Of a stretch of DNA of 14,732 nucleotides, positions 13,634 to 14,732 are shown piece after piece; within the stretch, counting starts at the first letter, position 1; the number at the start of each line of letters is the position of its first letter. Location: contig CAMLPA010000029.1 of the NCBI GenBank assembly GCA_946481605.1, forward strand, positions 1 to 14,732. The letters run 5' to 3'. Source of the DNA: an uncultured Flavihumibacter sp. GTDB taxonomy: Bacteria; Bacteroidota; Bacteroidia; Chitinophagales; Chitinophagaceae. The position numbers were made by a program, and so were the translations under genes. The notes beneath the pieces are model-generated. The model was not told where the DNA came from, searched no databases, and saw only the letters and a program-made list of their open reading frames with translations.

Positions 13634-14701
13634 TTACTTTTGTTGTGCTTTTTTATACAGGCTTCCGTTCTTTGTATTCAGGAAATCTTGAAAGCCGATT
13701 TCTTCCTGCTTAATGAATCCCTTCTGCGGAAGTGTTCCCGCTGCCACCATTTCCACTACCGCTGCCACGGAAGCCGCTGTGGTCCAGGAGATGGCGCGCC
13801 ATTCCTTCCCGTTGATGGTGATGGGATGATAGGCCTGGTAGAATTCTTCCCGTGCAATTTCCGTTCCTTTCCAGCCTTCCACTACTGCATATACATATAC
13901 AACATCCTCCCGTACCGGCGGTTTGGCCTGGGTGAGAATTTCTTCTACCAGTTCTCTTTTTTCTTTCAGAATCAGTTCATACAAAAGAAAACGCATCAGT
14001 TTCGCATGACCGGGATAACGCATTGTTTTGTAATTCAGCGTATCCACTTTTCCTTCCAGCGTTTCACACATCGTACCCAATCCGCCACTGGTGCTGAACG
14101 CTTCAAATTCCTGCCCTTCAATATTGATCATTTCTGTTCCATCGAGGGAGGGCACCATTTTACGGATACCGTTATGGATCACTTCTGCATCGTTGATGTA
14201 TTCGTTGATTACACCGGCAGGAGACCAGGTAAAGGAGTATCCCATCAATCCGTTGGGATAACGTGGTAAAGCGCCCACACGCAGTTCAACATCACGTAGT
14301 TTGGTGAACCGGTTGTACAGGTCGGCACCGATGATGCCAATGAAGCCTGGTGCCAGTCCGCATTGCGGCGCCATTACACCTTTTGATGTCTCTGCCATTT
14401 CACGGATCGCGGAAGTGGTAGGCACATCTTCGGTAAGGTCGAAATAATGAATGCCCAGTTTGTGCGCGGCTTTGGCCACGGGAAGATTGAGGTTATAGGG
14501 CAAACAGGAAACCACCGCATCTTTTGATTGCAGGAAGGATTCCAGGAAAGTTGCATCGGAAACACTGCCTGTTTCAACAGAGAAAGGCAGTTCGGTGTAA
14601 GGCAGTTTCTGATCGAGGCCGGTAACGGTAAAAAGATCGCTCAGCAAAGTGCCCACAAGGGAGCCCACTTTACCAAGTCCAATAACAGCAACGTTTGTCA
14701 T
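13634..14701 (-). CDS. Saccharopine dehydrogenase-family enzyme (lysine 6-dehydrogenase-like)
   Basis: The 355-residue product opens with a Rossmann loop (VAVIGLGKVGS, GxGxxG at 8-13) and continues with VVSCLPYNLN (63-72), HYFDLTED (85-92), a GLAPGF turn (115-120), YSFTWSPAGVINEY (155-168) and TLNYKTMRYPGH (221-232). These are hallmarks of the saccharopine dehydrogenase / lysine 6-dehydrogenase superfamily. Its length suits a single-domain lysine 6-dehydrogenase or saccharopine reductase rather than the bifunctional enzyme. It would act in the cytoplasm with NAD(P), converting lysine or saccharopine to 2-aminoadipate semialdehyde. The neighbouring DUF1338 gene, 5 bp downstream, fits a later step of the same route. 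The ATG at 14701 leaves the Rossmann strand intact; only 31 bp upstream are visible, so its promoter cannot be judged. Confidence 0.9.
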   Translation of the reverse strand: MTNVAVIGLGKVGSLVGTLLSDLFTVTGLDQKLPYTELPFSVETGSVSDATFLESFLQSKDAVVSCLPYNLNLPVAKAAHKLGIHYFDLTEDVPTTSAIREMAETSKGVMAPQCGLAPGFIGIIGADLYNRFTKLRDVELRVGALPRYPNGLMGYSFTWSPAGVINEYINDAEVIHNGIRKMVPSLDGTEMINIEGQEFEAFSTSGGLGTMCETLEGKVDTLNYKTMRYPGHAKLMRFLLYELILKEKRELVEEILTQAKPPVREDVVYVYAVVEGWKGTEIAREEFYQAYHPITINGKEWRAISWTTAASVAAVVEMVAAGTLPQKGFIKQEEIGFQDFLNTKNGSLYKKAQQK

Positions 14702-14732
14702 GTTGTTGGTTTAATAAATTGAATGATGGAAT

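Noticed and set aside
1..14732. CRISPR arrays, tRNA or rRNA genes, transposases, phage or defence genes
   Set aside because: No regularly spaced direct repeats, RNA gene signatures or related protein motifs were seen by eye on either strand.

Overview
The window looks like chromosomal DNA of a Bacteroidota bacterium, most likely a member of the Chitinophagaceae. The support is a Reg_prop (two-component regulator propeller) sensor, a secreted protein with a type IX secretion (Por) sorting tail, promoters of the Bacteroidota type (TTTG about 20 bp upstream of TAnnTTTG), and several protein families common in that group. The window is densely coded, with thirteen protein genes, and shows no rRNA, tRNA, insertion sequence, CRISPR array or phage gene.

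Layout. Positions 1-1748 (minus) are the N-terminal ~580 codons of a sensor with about a dozen propeller repeats; its C-terminus lies outside the window and its start codon is not ATG. Diverging from it is an uncharacterised membrane-anchored charged protein (1900-2754) that ends at a strong UUCG-loop terminator. A DUF1543 protein (2920-3492) converges on a secreted S1/P1-type zinc nuclease (3496-4287, minus), with only 3 bp between stop codons. From a good promoter at 4334-4363 runs a three-gene operon (4437-6672): a DCC/DUF393 thiol-motif protein fused to a membrane domain, a TIGR01777-type NAD(P)-binding epimerase-like protein (ATGA overlap), and an SRPBCC ligand-binding protein. Converging on it is a minus-strand pair: an SDR-like protein lacking the catalytic Tyr/Lys, followed by an exported M20 amidohydrolase.

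A 380-bp intergenic region (8798-9177) holds two inverted repeats and a textbook promoter for a secreted protein with two discoidin-like domains and a Por tail (9178-10665), closed by an intrinsic terminator. A classical SDR with a GTG start follows (10768-11487), then a 332-bp gene-free stretch with a GC-rich hairpin element and paired GTTAAACCA motifs. Next is an exported Bacteroidota-conserved protein with an EF-hand-like loop and a Trp/Arg/Pro/Tyr-rich tail (11820-12656). The last two genes (12720-14701, minus) form a tight pair: a saccharopine dehydrogenase-family enzyme and a DUF1338 (HglS-like 2-oxoadipate dioxygenase/decarboxylase family) protein, which together suggest lysine / 2-aminoadipate breakdown.

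I found no clear defence, mobile or wholly new multi-gene system. The items most worth a second look are the DCC-epimerase-SRPBCC operon, the lysine-catabolism pair, the stand-alone double-discoidin T9SS protein, the degenerate SDR, and the regulatory repeats in the two long intergenic regions.
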